Positions 37,152 to 46,768 of a DNA stretch of 64,000 bases are shown here, in pieces. Position 1 is the first letter of the stretch; each line of letters starts with the position of its first letter. The position numbers and the translations under genes are program-made. Location of the stretch: assembly GCF_900637865.1 (NCBI RefSeq), contig NZ_LR134418.1:124001-188000 (forward strand), in the 5' to 3' direction. Source of the stretch: Legionella adelaidensis. Its GTDB lineage: Bacteria; Pseudomonadota; Gammaproteobacteria; Legionellales; Legionellaceae. Below the pieces are notes generated by a model. The model saw nothing but the letters and a program-made list of their open reading frames with translations. It was not told the DNA's origin and ran no database searches.

Positions 37152-38723
37152 TCACTCCTTCATTTGCCCACGAAACTGAGAGGGACGCATACCTAAAAGT
37201 GCTAATGATAGCAAATAAATGACCAAAGCGGCCAGTACATGTGCTAAAAGCAGACCAATACGTGATGCCAGATGAAAAGACATCCAATATTCCACACTTC
37301 CAGAAACAAAAAATAAATAAATACTCATAAAGGTGTTAGCAATAAACAGCCGCAAAAGGAAACGTCCCCAACCCTTGGTCGGTTGATAAATTTTACGGCG
37401 AATCAATAGGTAAAAAAGAATTCCACAATTAATATAACCCGCAAGGGTAGAAGCTAAAGTTAACCCCGCATGGGCTAAGGGTACGATAAAGAGCGCACAA
37501 AGCAGCGTATTAAATATCATTGCCAAAGCCCCGACCTTCACCGGAGTTTTAATATTTTGACGCGCGTAAAAACCGGAAGCCAAGACTTTAACCATCATAA
37601 AAGCGGGAACACCCAGTCCTAGAGTAATAAGGCTTTTTTGCGTTTGTAAAACATCGCTGGCATTAAATTCGCCATAGGCAAAGCAACTAGCAACAAGCGG
37701 CATGGCAAAAACGGCTAGTCCCATCGCGGAAGGAACGCCAATTAAAAGCAAAGATCGCAACCCCCAATCGAGAGCACGGGAGAAAGGTTCAATATTTTGC
37801 TCCGCATGTTTACGTGACAAATGAGGGAGAATAACGGTTGCAATAGCAACTCCAAATACCCCTAAAGGAAAGTCAGTTAAGCGATCTGTCCAAAATAACC
37901 AAGAAACACTGCCCACTTGAAGAAAAGAAGCAAAAACCGTATCTATGAGCAAATTAATTTGTGCAATAGAAACACCAAATAAAGCAGGCACCATTAATTT
38001 CAATACGCGTTTTACGCCTGGATCATTAAACACCAGGCTAGGCTTTACCAATAATTGCCGATGATATAAGAAAGGAATTTGAAATAATAACTGCACAATC
38101 CCGGCCGCCAATACTCCCCAGGCAAGCGCTACAATAGGTTCAGAAAAATAAGGACTAAAATAAAGAGCAGCCACAATCATACAAACATTTAACATAACAG
38201 GGGTGAATGCCGGAACCCCAAAATACCCATAAGTATTTAAAATAGCTCCTGCCATGGCAGTTAAAGAAATTAACATTAAATAAGGGAAAGTAAGGCGCAA
38301 CATTTCGGTTGCTAAAATAGAGCGGGTAGTACCTGAACCAAATCCCGGAGCAAATAAATAAACCACAAGAGGTGCAGCTACAATACCTATAAGAGTAATA
38401 AGAGTTAAAACAGCGCTTAAACTTCCCGCTACTCTCGCTAAGAATTCTCGTACCTCACTTACCGATCGCATTTTTTGATACTCGGCAAGTACTGGAACAA
38501 AAGCTTGTGAAAAAGCCCCTTCAGCAAACAATCGACGCATAAAATTAGGAATTTTGAATGCTACAAGAAAGGCATCCATTGCCGCATCTGCTCCAAAAAT
38601 ACGCGCAATAATCATATCTCTTGCGAATCCGAGTAAACGAGAGATAAAGGTCATTAAGGAAACTAATGAGGTGGAACGCAATAGACTTTGACGTTTAGGC
38701 ACTATCATTTCAGGAGCAGACAT
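37152..38723 (-). CDS. murJ: Lipid II flippase MurJ
   Basis: MurJ flips the peptidoglycan precursor lipid II to the periplasmic face and is essential. The 523-aa product has about 14 membrane segments of the MOP superfamily. The first carries FISRLLGFARDMIIARIFGA and DAFLVAFKIPNFMRRLFAEG, the MurJ/MviN signature; a later loop has DFPLGVFGVAIATVILPHLS. The length is normal. It is divergent from rpsT, the usual arrangement in gammaproteobacteria. Confidence 0.97.
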   Translation of the reverse strand: MSAPEMIVPKRQSLLRSTSLVSLMTFISRLLGFARDMIIARIFGADAAMDAFLVAFKIPNFMRRLFAEGAFSQAFVPVLAEYQKMRSVSEVREFLARVAGSLSAVLTLITLIGIVAAPLVVYLFAPGFGSGTTRSILATEMLRLTFPYLMLISLTAMAGAILNTYGYFGVPAFTPVMLNVCMIVAALYFSPYFSEPIVALAWGVLAAGIVQLLFQIPFLYHRQLLVKPSLVFNDPGVKRVLKLMVPALFGVSIAQINLLIDTVFASFLQVGSVSWLFWTDRLTDFPLGVFGVAIATVILPHLSRKHAEQNIEPFSRALDWGLRSLLLIGVPSAMGLAVFAMPLVASCFAYGEFNASDVLQTQKSLITLGLGVPAFMMVKVLASGFYARQNIKTPVKVGALAMIFNTLLCALFIVPLAHAGLTLASTLAGYINCGILFYLLIRRKIYQPTKGWGRFLLRLFIANTFMSIYLFFVSGSVEYWMSFHLASRIGLLLAHVLAALVIYLLSLALLGMRPSQFRGQMKE

Positions 38724-38890
38724 TTTAATGCGCAGGGTGAAAATGGGTAATAATAGCCTGATTATGTATTTATCGCCATAAAAAACACGTAAACTACCCA
38801 GAGAAAGGCAAAATCCTGGATAGCTTAACCGACAATAACAGATGTGTTCAGCAAATTGATTTGCATTAACAATACAGAGCAGGATCTAAC

Positions 38891-38920
38891 TTGACAAAAA
38901 ATAATAAATTAGGCAATATT
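38891..38920 (+). promoter_or_regulatory. Probable promoter of rpsT
   Basis: A perfect TTGACA (38891-38896) stands before an AT-rich stretch. The best -10 at 18 nt spacing is AATATT (38915-38920, 4 of 6). The rpsT start lies about 40 nt further on. The -35 is convincing and the exact -10 is not. Confidence 0.5.
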
Positions 38921-38960
38921 ATCCTCTTTTGATTAAATTGTATCAGTGGAGATTCTGTAA

Positions 38961-39227
38961 GTGGCAAATATTAAGTCAGCAATTAAGCGCGCACGCCAAA
39001 ATGAAAAATTGCGTCAACATAATGCTTCTGCGCGTTCAATGTATCGGACCTTTATTAAAAATGTGCTTAAAGCTGTAGAAGCCGGAGATAAAGAAGCCGC
39101 ACAAGCTGCTTTTGCCAAAGCGCAGCCCATTATTGATAAAGCAGCTAGCAAAGGTTTAATTCATAAAAATAAAGCTGCTCGTATTAAAAGCCGCCTAAGC
39201 TCACGTGTAAAAGCATTGGCTGCTTAA
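38961..39227 (+). CDS. rpsT: 30S ribosomal protein S20
   Basis: S20 is an early-binding primary 16S rRNA protein. The 88-aa product is basic and all helical, starting [20 protein letters not shown], with [19 protein letters not shown] and the closing [20 protein letters not shown], matching S20 end to end. The start codon is GTG (38961). It is a single-gene unit with its own promoter and a strong terminator. Confidence 0.98.
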   Translation: MANIKSAIKRARQNEKLRQHNASARSMYRTFIKNVLKAVEAGDKEAAQAAFAKAQPIIDKAASKGLIHKNKAARIKSRLSSRVKALAA

Positions 39228-39261
39228 TCCAGCGTTTCCGTAGCTCTAAGTCCGAAGACAC

Positions 39262-39292
39262 CCGAACCGGTTTAATCCGGTTCGGTTTTTTT
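39262..39292 (+). terminator. Rho-independent terminator of rpsT
   Basis: A 9-bp stem CCGAACCGG/CCGGTTCGG (39262-39270 and 39277-39285) with a TTTAAT loop is followed by seven T residues. The T run overlaps the stop codon of the convergent hsp20 gene, so hsp20 mRNA reads through the same hairpin. Confidence 0.92.
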
Positions 39293-39731
39293 ATTCCTCA
39301 ATACGTACTTCAATATTCTTACTTCTTGCATTTTCACGTTTAGGAATAACTATTTCCAATACGCCTTTTTTATATTTTGCTTTTATCTTTGTTTCATCAG
39401 TAGTATCAGGAAGTGCGAAGCGGCGATAAAACTGTCCTTGTACTCGCTCAATTCGTGAGTACCCTTCTCTTTCTTCTTTCGTTTCTTGTTTTCGTTCACC
39501 TTTTATACAAAGAACATTGTTTTCTAAAGAAACATGGATATTCTCTTTCTCAACACCAGGAATATCTGCTTTCACAATATAATGATCTTTTTCTTCTTTA
39601 ATATCCACTGCCGGACTCCATAAATTGGTTTCCACAGTAGACTCATCATTATAAGGTCTTAGAAATTGATTCAATAAAGAACCGAAATAATCTCTTGGCC
39701 ATTGTTGGTCACGTTTCATCATGTCTGCCAT
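39291..39731 (-). CDS. Hsp20/alpha-crystallin small heat-shock protein
   Basis: This ATP-independent holdase keeps unfolded proteins soluble. The 146-aa product has an N-terminal arm, an alpha-crystallin domain (about 38-135) with ADIPGVEKENIHVSLENNVL, the RIERVQGQFYRRFALPD segment and YKKGVLEIVIPK, and a C-terminal I-x-V-type tail (NIEVRI). GGAGAG lies 7 nt before the ATG. It is convergent with rpsT. It resembles the GspA/HspA-type proteins induced in Legionella inside hosts. Confidence 0.95.
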   Translation of the reverse strand: MADMMKRDQQWPRDYFGSLLNQFLRPYNDESTVETNLWSPAVDIKEEKDHYIVKADIPGVEKENIHVSLENNVLCIKGERKQETKEEREGYSRIERVQGQFYRRFALPDTTDETKIKAKYKKGVLEIVIPKRENARSKNIEVRIEE

Positions 39732-39899
39732 TTTACTCTCCTTTATGAATACTAATTATCCTGTTTTCTAGTAAATAATAATGAACTAGTATAAATAGAT
39801 ATAGAGATGATTTTGTAAAAATCAAGGTTACGTGAACTTTCTAGCATTCCCAGGGATTTTGGGTATATTTAAAGATATGCTATTAACGAGATAACGAAA

Positions 39900-40616
39900 A
39901 TGACAAGCTTATTTCAGGTAGGGACAGTTATTGGTTTTTTGCAGGGGGTTTTTGACAGCACCTTTAGTATGGAGGAACTTACCAAAAAAGGAAATTTTGG
40001 TCTGGGAACTGTGAATGCCGTAGATGGGGAGCTCGTCATTTTAGATGGCGTTTGTTATCGAATAAATGCCGAAGGAAAAGCAGAGATTTTACCCGCTCAA
40101 ATGTGCACTCCTTTTGCTCTGGTAACCCCTTTCGTTTCAAATAAAACTTTCACTTTAAAAAATATAAATAGTTTTGAGAAACTGGAAAATGTGCTTGAAA
40201 AAGATCATATGGCCACTCCAAATATCTTCTACGCAATCCGTATAGACGGTAATTTTACCTCCATTCAATTTCGCAGCGAGAAATGCCAAACGAAAACTTA
40301 CCGACCTTTGGCGGAAACCTTGCCTACATTACAAACTTTTTTTAATTTAAAAAATTCAAAGGGCACCCTCGTGGGCTTTTATTGCCCGAAATACAGTCAA
40401 GGTCTTTGCATACCCCAGTTTCACTTTCATTATTTAGATGATAAAAAAGAAACGGGAGGGCATGTTTTTGAACTAGAAATGGAGGAGGGAGAGGTTTCTA
40501 TTATTCCTTTGCGCCGTTTCGAAATGGAAGCTTTTAAATCAGATGATTTTGACAAAATGGATTTGGATCTGGGTATTTTGAGCTCGGTTACGAAAGTGGA
40601 GAAGAAAATAAGTTAA
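39900..40616 (+). CDS. budA: Alpha-acetolactate decarboxylase
   Basis: This enzyme converts (S)-2-acetolactate to (R)-acetoin and CO2. The 238-aa product has the family's features: LQGVFDSTFSMEEL and GNFGLGTVNAVDGELVILDG near the N-terminus, and the zinc-binding histidines H175, H177 and H188 (FHFHYLDD and GGHVF). The spacing of 2 and 11 residues is that of the known enzyme. The acetolactate synthase that makes its substrate lies 326 bp away, convergent. No signal peptide is visible. Confidence 0.93.
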   Translation: MTSLFQVGTVIGFLQGVFDSTFSMEELTKKGNFGLGTVNAVDGELVILDGVCYRINAEGKAEILPAQMCTPFALVTPFVSNKTFTLKNINSFEKLENVLEKDHMATPNIFYAIRIDGNFTSIQFRSEKCQTKTYRPLAETLPTLQTFFNLKNSKGTLVGFYCPKYSQGLCIPQFHFHYLDDKKETGGHVFELEMEEGEVSIIPLRRFEMEAFKSDDFDKMDLDLGILSSVTKVEKKIS

Positions 40617-40624
40617 ATATGGAA

Positions 40625-40730
40625 AGTAGGGCCTTCGGCCTAAAGTATCGTCACTTATTATTCAATCCTATCAATATTCTTTCATTTTATTTTTTGTTAT
40701 TCCCGCGTAGGCTGTTTAGCCCGGACAGAT
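40625..40730. repeat. Dispersed palindromic repeat, partial copy c
   Basis: The 326-bp gap 40617-40942 begins with GTAGGGCCTTCGGCCTA (a GGCC hairpin), then TCGTCACTTATTATTC and TTATTCCCGCGTAGGC, which are pieces of the dispersed repeat family. It lacks the clean CCAACCTAC end, so it looks decayed. Confidence 0.5.
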
Positions 40731-40753
40731 AGGTTACACATGTCCGAACACAT

Positions 40754-40785
40754 GGGTAACACATTTTAACTAAAATATGTTACCC
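40754..40785. repeat. Short inverted repeat, possible insertion-sequence remnant
   Basis: GGGTAACACATTTT (40754-40767) pairs with 40772-40785 over 14 bp with one mismatch and a 4-nt loop. The preceding GGTTACACATGTCCGAACAC contains a related GTTACAC word. No transposase is present. The rest of the gap to 40942 shows nothing I can name. Confidence 0.5.
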
Positions 40786-40942
40786 GTCCACTATATAAAT
40801 TAACAATTGAGTTTTTTCTTAATTGATTTAAATTTACCTCTCCAAGCTTTTGATGGGAGAAATAAACCTCTAAAATGTCTGAGTGTGCGTTCCCACTGCG
40901 CGAAAGTGACTGTTAAAGACTAATACTATCCATTCAAATCTC

Positions 40943-42598
40943 TTAATGCCCTGCATGCGGATCAATTGTTTTAAAGAGTTCTTTGTTGTCGCTATAGTCA
41001 ATTGGAACATCAATTAGAACGGGTTTTTTAGTTTGCATTGCCTCTTTATACATCGCTTGAAATTGACCAGGATCTTTCATTTCCCAGCCTATAGCTCCAA
41101 AAGCTTCTGCAAATGCAGGTATATTAATAGTACCAAAATCCACGCCGCTTTTTCTTTTATATTTCATGACCTCTTGCTCTAAAACCATATTGTAAGTGCC
41201 ATCTCGCCAAATAAAATGAACAAATTGAGCTTTTTCTCTCACCGCTGTTTCTAATTCCATAGCACTAAATAAAAAACCACCGTCTCCCGAAATAGACACT
41301 ATCTTTGTCTTTGGACGAGCGAAATTACAAGCAATAGCCCAAGGAAGAGCGACCCCTAATGTTTGTTGTCCATTACTAAATAACAATTGATGCGGCCTAT
41401 GAGAGTAGAAATAACGCGCCATCCACATGTAAACGCTTCCAATATCACAACAGATGGTGGTTTCTTCATCAATTGCTTGTTTCAATTCATAAATAAAACG
41501 CAAAGGATGGATAGGTGCCCCATTAAAACGTTGGCCAGAGTCAATTTTATTTTTTAAATTCTCCCTTACTTTAAGAATATTTTTATTCTGTTGCTCAAGT
41601 TGACGGGGCTTAAGTAACTCACCTAATTGAGAAATATTGGTGGCTATATCCCCTAATAGTTCGATTTGGGGGTGGTAAGTACTATGGATATTACAAGAGT
41701 GATAATCAAGATGAATAATGACTTTATTATCTTTAGCATTCCAAATTTCCGGATCGTATTCGACGGGGTTAAAACCAATTGTTAAAATCACATCAGCCAA
41801 ATCTAAAATTTGATCTCCGGGCTGATTTTTGAAAAGCCCAACCCTTCCGATAAACAATTCAATATCGTCTCTGGGAAGTACTCCTGCGGCTTGAAAAGTA
41901 CCGGCAACTGGAATAAAAATTCTTTTTATTAATTGGCGAATAGCTTTCGTATTTTCTGCTCTACTGGCTTCCAAGCCTAAAAGAATGACGGGTTGTTTCG
42001 CTTGATTAATTATTTCCGCAGCTTTTTCTATTGCTTTAACAGGCGCTTCGCCATAATACGGTTGGAGTAATCGAGGAATAGGCTTCACGTTGGTAATGGC
42101 CATAGAAATATCTTGCGGAAGACTAATAAAACTTGCACCACACGTTGGGCGTAATGCCGTGCGAAAAGCGTTCTCAATCACCTCGGGAATTGAATCAACC
42201 GCACGGATTTCAACGCTACTCTTCGTAACAGCTTCCATTAATTTTACATTATTAGTTACTTGATGCGATTGTTTTAAGCTCATGGCTAAAGGAACATTTC
42301 CACCAATAGCAACCACTGGATCTCCTTCTGTAGTTGCGGTAAGTAATCCTGTTACAAGATTACCTACTCCCGGACCCGAGGTTACCAGTACGACCCCTGG
42401 CTTACCCGTTATACGGCCATATGCTGCAGCCATGAAAGCTGCGTTTTGCTCATGTCGACAAAGGATTAATTTAATTGTGGAATCAAGCAAAGCATCAAAT
42501 ACTATGTCAATTTTAGCTCCGGGAATTCCAAAAATATATTCAACACCTTGCTCTTCTAAACACTGTACCAACAGTTGTCCGCCATTCCTTTTAGACAT
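40943..42598 (-). CDS. alsS: Catabolic acetolactate synthase
   Basis: This ThDP-dependent enzyme condenses two pyruvates to 2-acetolactate and CO2. The 551-aa product has the pyrimidine-binding domain with the catalytic Glu in CRHEQNAAFMAAAYGR (near 50), the central domain, and the C-terminal ThDP/Mg site GDGGFLFSAMELETAVR. It lacks the long FAD-binding differences of the anabolic IlvB type and no small subunit gene is adjacent, so the catabolic AlsS/BudB form fits best. AAGGGT precedes the ATG. With the neighbouring decarboxylase it completes pyruvate-to-acetoin. Confidence 0.9.
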   Translation of the reverse strand: MSKRNGGQLLVQCLEEQGVEYIFGIPGAKIDIVFDALLDSTIKLILCRHEQNAAFMAAAYGRITGKPGVVLVTSGPGVGNLVTGLLTATTEGDPVVAIGGNVPLAMSLKQSHQVTNNVKLMEAVTKSSVEIRAVDSIPEVIENAFRTALRPTCGASFISLPQDISMAITNVKPIPRLLQPYYGEAPVKAIEKAAEIINQAKQPVILLGLEASRAENTKAIRQLIKRIFIPVAGTFQAAGVLPRDDIELFIGRVGLFKNQPGDQILDLADVILTIGFNPVEYDPEIWNAKDNKVIIHLDYHSCNIHSTYHPQIELLGDIATNISQLGELLKPRQLEQQNKNILKVRENLKNKIDSGQRFNGAPIHPLRFIYELKQAIDEETTICCDIGSVYMWMARYFYSHRPHQLLFSNGQQTLGVALPWAIACNFARPKTKIVSISGDGGFLFSAMELETAVREKAQFVHFIWRDGTYNMVLEQEVMKYKRKSGVDFGTINIPAFAEAFGAIGWEMKDPGQFQAMYKEAMQTKKPVLIDVPIDYSDNKELFKTIDPHAGH

Positions 42599-42606
42599 AA
42601 AAACCC

Positions 42607-45600
42607 TTAAGCATTCAGTTGTGTATATTGTTTACTTCCTAAAATTTTAGACGGTTGATTTAATTGTTCATAAGCCCGTTTTGCAGGGGTGTAGTGTGGA
42701 AATTCCATGATTATTTTATCAAGAATCTTACGCGAAGAAGCTTCATCTCCACTATTCCACTCGCTTATTGCATCCAAATAGAGTAAGTCTGCTGGCAATT
42801 GAGCAATTGTAGAGATAGTTTTGGTAGGAAGCGGTTCTATATAACTCGTTTTCACTTCAGTTTGTGCGTTAATTAACTGCAAAATATTCTTCGCTTGCGC
42901 GCTACCATTTTCCTGGGCTTGTTGTAATAGCCGCTTGCCTTGCTCAGGCATTGGCGCACCATTTGCGCCTTCATAATATAAGGTGGCTAATTGATATTGC
43001 GCATAGGGAATATTTAAATTAGCCGCTGTTTTGTAAAGTTCTTCAGCTTTTTTAATATTTTTCTCCACACCCAGACCATACTGATACATACGGGCAAGCG
43101 CTAAAATAGCTTTACCATTACCTTTTTCCGCTGCTTTTTGGTAAAAATTAGTCGCTTCACTCAAGTTCAATGGAGTGCCCACGCCGGTTTCATTCAATAG
43201 TCCTAAATGATACAAAGCGTCACTATCCCCCATTTCGGCTGCTTTTCTATATAATTCATACCCTTTTTGCTCCTCTCGTATACCTAAGGAACCATTTACT
43301 AAAAGACCTGCCAGCTGTGCCATCGCTTGTGGTTGATTCTGAACGACAGCCTGCTCGTACAGATCTTTTGCTTGCGTGTAATCAACCGCCCTCCCCTTTC
43401 CGTTTTCATAAATAAGGCCCAAGTTTAAAGCGCCTATGGGATTTGTCTGATTAACAGCATACTGATAACTATCAAATGCTTGCGTGTAATCATCATCAAC
43501 CGTTTCATTAATAAACCCTAAAGCAATTGCGGCAGGCGCAAAGGAATTTTTAGCCAAGTTGTACCACTTCTTGGCTAATTCATAATTAGGTTGTTTATCT
43601 ATTTTTCCTAATTGATACATTCTTCCTAAAAAGAATGACGCAATTGGCTGCCCTAAATCTGCGGATTGGGTATACCACATCTGCGCATTGGCTATATCTG
43701 CGGTGCCGCCTAATCCATTTTCCAGCATATAAGCATATTTCAATTGCCCTTCTTTATCGCCTTTTTCAGCAAAGAGCTTAAAAATTTCGCGCGCCTGTTT
43801 CATTTTTTGTTCGTCACTGGCAGTAGACAAATAGTAGTCTGCGAGCAACAAACCCGCTTTGCTATTCCCTAATGCAAGTGCAGCATCAAGTTCCGGCAGA
43901 AAAGCTTCTCCGGTGTTATGTTTTAAAATAGCCAGATTAAAATTCGCATAGGAGAAACCTGCATCAGAAGCTTGTTGTAGTAGCGTTCTACCACGATTAG
44001 TGTCTTTGTTTACAAGTTTACCGTCACTATAGTAAGTACCTAAAATAAAAGCACTCACTGGATTTTGAGCAGCTTTTTCATACCACACCAATGCATCCAT
44101 TTGGTTTTGTGGTATAGATAACCCCCGGTCATACATCAATCCTAACAATAATGCGGCCTGTGTATTTCCTGTTTCAGCTTCTTTTTGGGCAACGGAGAAA
44201 GCTTGTAGCTGTTTCGTAGCATCTTTATCCATCGCATTAAAGAAAGCGAGAGGTAGTTTTGCCTCCGGCACTCCTTGAGCTACAGCCGACTCATATAGTT
44301 TTTTAGTTAATTTTTGATTCTGTTCTTTTTCCGCCAACGTTTGATTTTTATTTTGTTCACGGGTCAATAATTCTGCAAGATGATACTGGGCAGGACCATA
44401 ATTATTAGTTGCAGAGAGAAAATATAGTGAAGTGGCTTGCGGTAGATCTTGTTTTATTACTTCTTTGCCATTTTCATCTTTCATCCCTTTTTCATAAAGT
44501 TCAGCAAGAATAAATTGGGCATAGGGATTTCCTTTAAAAGCCGCATCATTTAACCACATTAAAGCAGCTTCATAATTTCTTGGAACTTCTTTCCCTTCAA
44601 GATATAACATTCCTAATGCATACATAGATCGGGTATCTTTCTGCGCTGCTGCCAATTGATAAAATTGAATAGCTTTTTCAATATCTTTATTAACGCCTAC
44701 TCCACCTTGATAACGTTGTCCCATGGTAAATTGCGCGCCAGGATCCCCTAATATCGCCAGGTCATATAATTGCTTGATGGCCGTAGTATTCCTTGCTTTC
44801 TTAACGTGTCTTTGCGGTGTTAATAGGGTTAATGCATCAAAAGGCGTATCAAAAGAAAAAGAGAATTCTGCATTTTCTTTTGCTATATAGGGGCTTAAAC
44901 CCTCTTCTGAAGTAAAACTGGTGTAATTTAAGTTAATAGGGTAAGAAGGATAGGCATAGGAGTTTTTAATTTCACCCAAGCTCGCACTCAGCGCGTTATA
45001 ATATTCATTAATAGGTATTTCATTGGGCGAAATCATAGTAAATTGAGGCTGATACAATTCTTCGCGTGACACTTCTTGCATTTGCGGGGGTTGGTTGTAA
45101 ATATTCTCTTTAAGCGCATCGGGATTTCGCCAATCCGAAAAAATACCTTCCAACTTATAACCGCTTTTTGCTAAGGTTTTTTCCTTGCCATTAGTTAGCC
45201 ACTCGGCCGCATTTTTTTGTGCCTGTTGACTATTTTCTTTAGTACTTTCTTTCGCTTCCTCTTGCCATTCTTGTACCAACTCTTCATTTTTAGCGACAAA
45301 GCGTCCTTCTTTATACATGTTTGCTAAAGCTAACTGTGCATCGGTAGACCCTTGCTGGGCGGCTTTTAATAGCCATAGATAGCCTTCGCGCGGATCAAAC
45401 ACGGGAGAATTGGTTTGATAATAAAGATTGGACAATGCTATTTGAGCAGGAATATAATCTTTTTCTGCTGCCTTTAAATACCATGTTTTTGCTAAAGGCA
45501 GATTTTTTTCCGCTTCCGCGATTTCCCCCATTTTTATCTGTGCCAATACCGAGCCTTGGGCTAAGGGTACGTCCAACAGTTCTTTGGCTTTGTTAAGATC

Positions 45601-46218
45601 TTTGGGAACTGCATTTCCTGTAGCATATATTTCAGCTAATTTGACTTGTGCAGCTAAATTGCCTTGGCCTATTGCTTTATTTAACCATAACAGTCCCAAT
45701 TTTTTATTTTGAGCATGTTTTGAATTAAGAAAATCATCAGCTAATGTGTATTGCGCGATACTATTTCCATTTTTTGCGGCAGCAGTGTAGTAGCGTTTAG
45801 CCGCATCCGTGTTTTTCTTCACCCCATAGCCAAACAAAGAAGCTGCTGCACAATACATTTGCGCATCAACATCATTCGCATCCGCTGCTTTTTTAAACCA
45901 ATAAAATGCTTGTTCGGGATTATTTTCTACAAGTAAACTATAGCGCCCCATAATTTGCTGGGCTTTTAAATACCCTTTTTCACCCGCCTGTTTAAAATGG
46001 CGAATCGCCAAAGTGTTATTTTTTAACTGACCATAGCCATATAATCGCATTTTTCCTAAATAGAAATCGGCTTCTGCATCTTTCCCGGATAGAGCAGGCA
46101 GCTGTTCTGCAGCGATTTTATATTCGCCTTTCCTATAAGCCTCAATGCCATCACTTGCAAATGCTCCTTGAATAGCACTAGTAGCAACTATACAAACCCA
46201 TGGCACAAGCGATTTCAT
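42607..46218 (-). CDS. enhC: EnhC, giant Sel1-repeat periplasmic protein
   Basis: EnhC is a Legionella protein needed for efficient growth in macrophages. It is reported to bind the lytic transglycosylase Slt and limit release of muropeptides. The 1,203-aa product has a signal peptide (1-22, cut after FAS) and then roughly two dozen Sel1/TPR-like repeats of about 36 residues with the A-x-G-x2-G-Y-G pattern, for example MYQYGLGVEKNIKKAEELYK and LNETGVGTPLNLSEATNFYQ. A non-repeat section lies at about 330-490. It follows enhB by 34 nt, and GGGAGAG precedes its ATG. Confidence 0.93.
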   Translation of the reverse strand: MKSLVPWVCIVATSAIQGAFASDGIEAYRKGEYKIAAEQLPALSGKDAEADFYLGKMRLYGYGQLKNNTLAIRHFKQAGEKGYLKAQQIMGRYSLLVENNPEQAFYWFKKAADANDVDAQMYCAAASLFGYGVKKNTDAAKRYYTAAAKNGNSIAQYTLADDFLNSKHAQNKKLGLLWLNKAIGQGNLAAQVKLAEIYATGNAVPKDLNKAKELLDVPLAQGSVLAQIKMGEIAEAEKNLPLAKTWYLKAAEKDYIPAQIALSNLYYQTNSPVFDPREGYLWLLKAAQQGSTDAQLALANMYKEGRFVAKNEELVQEWQEEAKESTKENSQQAQKNAAEWLTNGKEKTLAKSGYKLEGIFSDWRNPDALKENIYNQPPQMQEVSREELYQPQFTMISPNEIPINEYYNALSASLGEIKNSYAYPSYPINLNYTSFTSEEGLSPYIAKENAEFSFSFDTPFDALTLLTPQRHVKKARNTTAIKQLYDLAILGDPGAQFTMGQRYQGGVGVNKDIEKAIQFYQLAAAQKDTRSMYALGMLYLEGKEVPRNYEAALMWLNDAAFKGNPYAQFILAELYEKGMKDENGKEVIKQDLPQATSLYFLSATNNYGPAQYHLAELLTREQNKNQTLAEKEQNQKLTKKLYESAVAQGVPEAKLPLAFFNAMDKDATKQLQAFSVAQKEAETGNTQAALLLGLMYDRGLSIPQNQMDALVWYEKAAQNPVSAFILGTYYSDGKLVNKDTNRGRTLLQQASDAGFSYANFNLAILKHNTGEAFLPELDAALALGNSKAGLLLADYYLSTASDEQKMKQAREIFKLFAEKGDKEGQLKYAYMLENGLGGTADIANAQMWYTQSADLGQPIASFFLGRMYQLGKIDKQPNYELAKKWYNLAKNSFAPAAIALGFINETVDDDYTQAFDSYQYAVNQTNPIGALNLGLIYENGKGRAVDYTQAKDLYEQAVVQNQPQAMAQLAGLLVNGSLGIREEQKGYELYRKAAEMGDSDALYHLGLLNETGVGTPLNLSEATNFYQKAAEKGNGKAILALARMYQYGLGVEKNIKKAEELYKTAANLNIPYAQYQLATLYYEGANGAPMPEQGKRLLQQAQENGSAQAKNILQLINAQTEVKTSYIEPLPTKTISTIAQLPADLLYLDAISEWNSGDEASSRKILDKIIMEFPHYTPAKRAYEQLNQPSKILGSKQYTQLNA

Positions 46219-46252
46219 TTGACTCTCCCTCTAAGCACAACTTAAAAAAAAA

Positions 46253-46768
46253 TTATTTAGGAATGATTCCGTAATGGACGACCCCAGAAACGGCAGCGCT
46301 TCTACTAGTATTTTTTACTATCCAATATGCGCCTCGGTTATTCAAACCATACACTACATTCACGTACTCGCAAATTTGCAAGCTTTCACCGCAATCTACA
46401 ATCCGACCATAAGGTAATTTGGCATCGGGAACCGTGCATATATACTTCATGGATTTTTCAGCTGTAGATAAAACAGACCATTGCATAGGGTTTAAGGTAC
46501 TATTTAAAAACAAATTGCGTGAGCTTTCTTCTTTACGCATTTGATAAAGGCTAACCGGGAGGTTTTGTTTATTTAAAATAAAATACAGAGACTGGCGTTC
46601 CCCAGCAGCTTCCGGTAATAATTCTAAAATTTTTAAATCAAAATGATACCCGGCATCCCGGCAGCCAAAAGGATTTTTAAAATCTTCGGTTTCTTTCGCT
46701 GCAAAAGCAACATTCAATAAAGAAATGGCGACTGCTCCGACTGTCAGAAATTTTAATTTATTTTTCAT
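46253..46768 (-). CDS. enhB: EnhB, exported enhanced-entry protein
   Basis: The 171-aa product has a signal peptide (MKNKLKFLTVGAVAISLLNV, cut near residue 23) and a mature domain with six cysteines (CR, CTV, CGESLQICEY), suggesting disulfides in the periplasm. I know no biochemical function. The assignment rests on position between EnhA and EnhC, as in L. pneumophila. The ATG overlaps the enhA stop (ATGA). Confidence 0.87.
   Translation of the reverse strand: MKNKLKFLTVGAVAISLLNVAFAAKETEDFKNPFGCRDAGYHFDLKILELLPEAAGERQSLYFILNKQNLPVSLYQMRKEESSRNLFLNSTLNPMQWSVLSTAEKSMKYICTVPDAKLPYGRIVDCGESLQICEYVNVVYGLNNRGAYWIVKNTSRSAAVSGVVHYGIIPK

Noticed and set aside
42607-46218. Sel1-repeat DNA as a tandem repeat array or CRISPR
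   Set aside because: The repetition is at protein level with diverged codons; there are no identical DNA repeats or spacers.
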